Origin: Chrysaora quinquecirrha
Taxonomy: Eukaryota > Cnidaria > Scyphozoa > Semaeostomeae > Pelagiidae
NCBI GenBank assembly: GCA_014526335.1
Contig: JACTAT010000032.1
Span: 4,810,914-4,874,913, forward strand
Length of the DNA stretch: 64,000 nucleotides
Direction: 5' to 3'
The notes below the pieces were generated by a model. That model saw only the letters and a program-made list of their open reading frames with translations, was not told the DNA's origin and made no database searches. Position numbers and translations under genes: made by a program. Shown here piece after piece: positions 55,231 through 64,000 of the stretch (position 1 is the stretch's first letter; the number at the start of each line of letters is the position of its first letter).

Positions 55231-64000
<8,770 letters not shown>

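Overview
The window is animal nuclear DNA, AT-rich, with short exons, mostly GT-AG introns and very dense small transposable elements. The protein-coding content (FAM50/XAP5, RBM17/SPF45, MEST, a PTP-PEST-type phosphatase, SENP8 and a single-exon rhodopsin-like GPCR) fits a metazoan. Gene structure, the GPCR and the repeat landscape suggest an anthozoan cnidarian, probably a stony coral; that placement is an inference.

Layout, left to right. A single-exon GPCR (minus) lies downstream of the visible exons of a FAM50/XAP5 gene (minus), so it may sit in a FAM50 intron. FAM50 shares a 334-bp divergent promoter with RBM17/SPF45 (plus, 12 visible exons). RBM17 ends tail-to-tail with a MEST-like alpha/beta hydrolase (minus, 10 visible exons). 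Next on minus is a PTPN12/18/22-type tyrosine phosphatase with at least 18 coding exons, then a complete six-exon SENP8/NEDP1 deneddylase. Last, running off the right edge, is an unrecognised single-pass receptor whose cytoplasmic tail is full of tyrosine motifs (two ITIM-like, one YxxM). I placed exons by reading splice sites, and reading frames were checked across most junctions.

Between and inside the genes are tRNA-derived SINEs, a 5S-rRNA-derived SINE, hAT-type MITEs with 8-bp target duplications, Harbinger-like MITEs with 3-bp duplications, a TA-flanked MITE superfamily, a G-rich MITE with 6-bp duplications, several palindromic elements, three (ATC)n arrays, an AAGC array and a 1-kb 20-bp-unit minisatellite.

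The most unusual signals are: (1) a 234-238-bp tRNA-like unit present at three loci as slightly more than one copy, terminally redundant and cut at a different point each time, as expected from a circular or tandem RNA template; (2) a 15-bp target duplication around a palindromic insert carrying three copies of a hammerhead-ribozyme-like core; (3) the ITIM-like/YxxM receptor; (4) a MITE family whose copies share termini but each repeat a different internal word; and (5) several gene-structure anomalies (a GC-AG intron, a splice donor inside a MITE end, missing exons, a frame break in the phosphatase).
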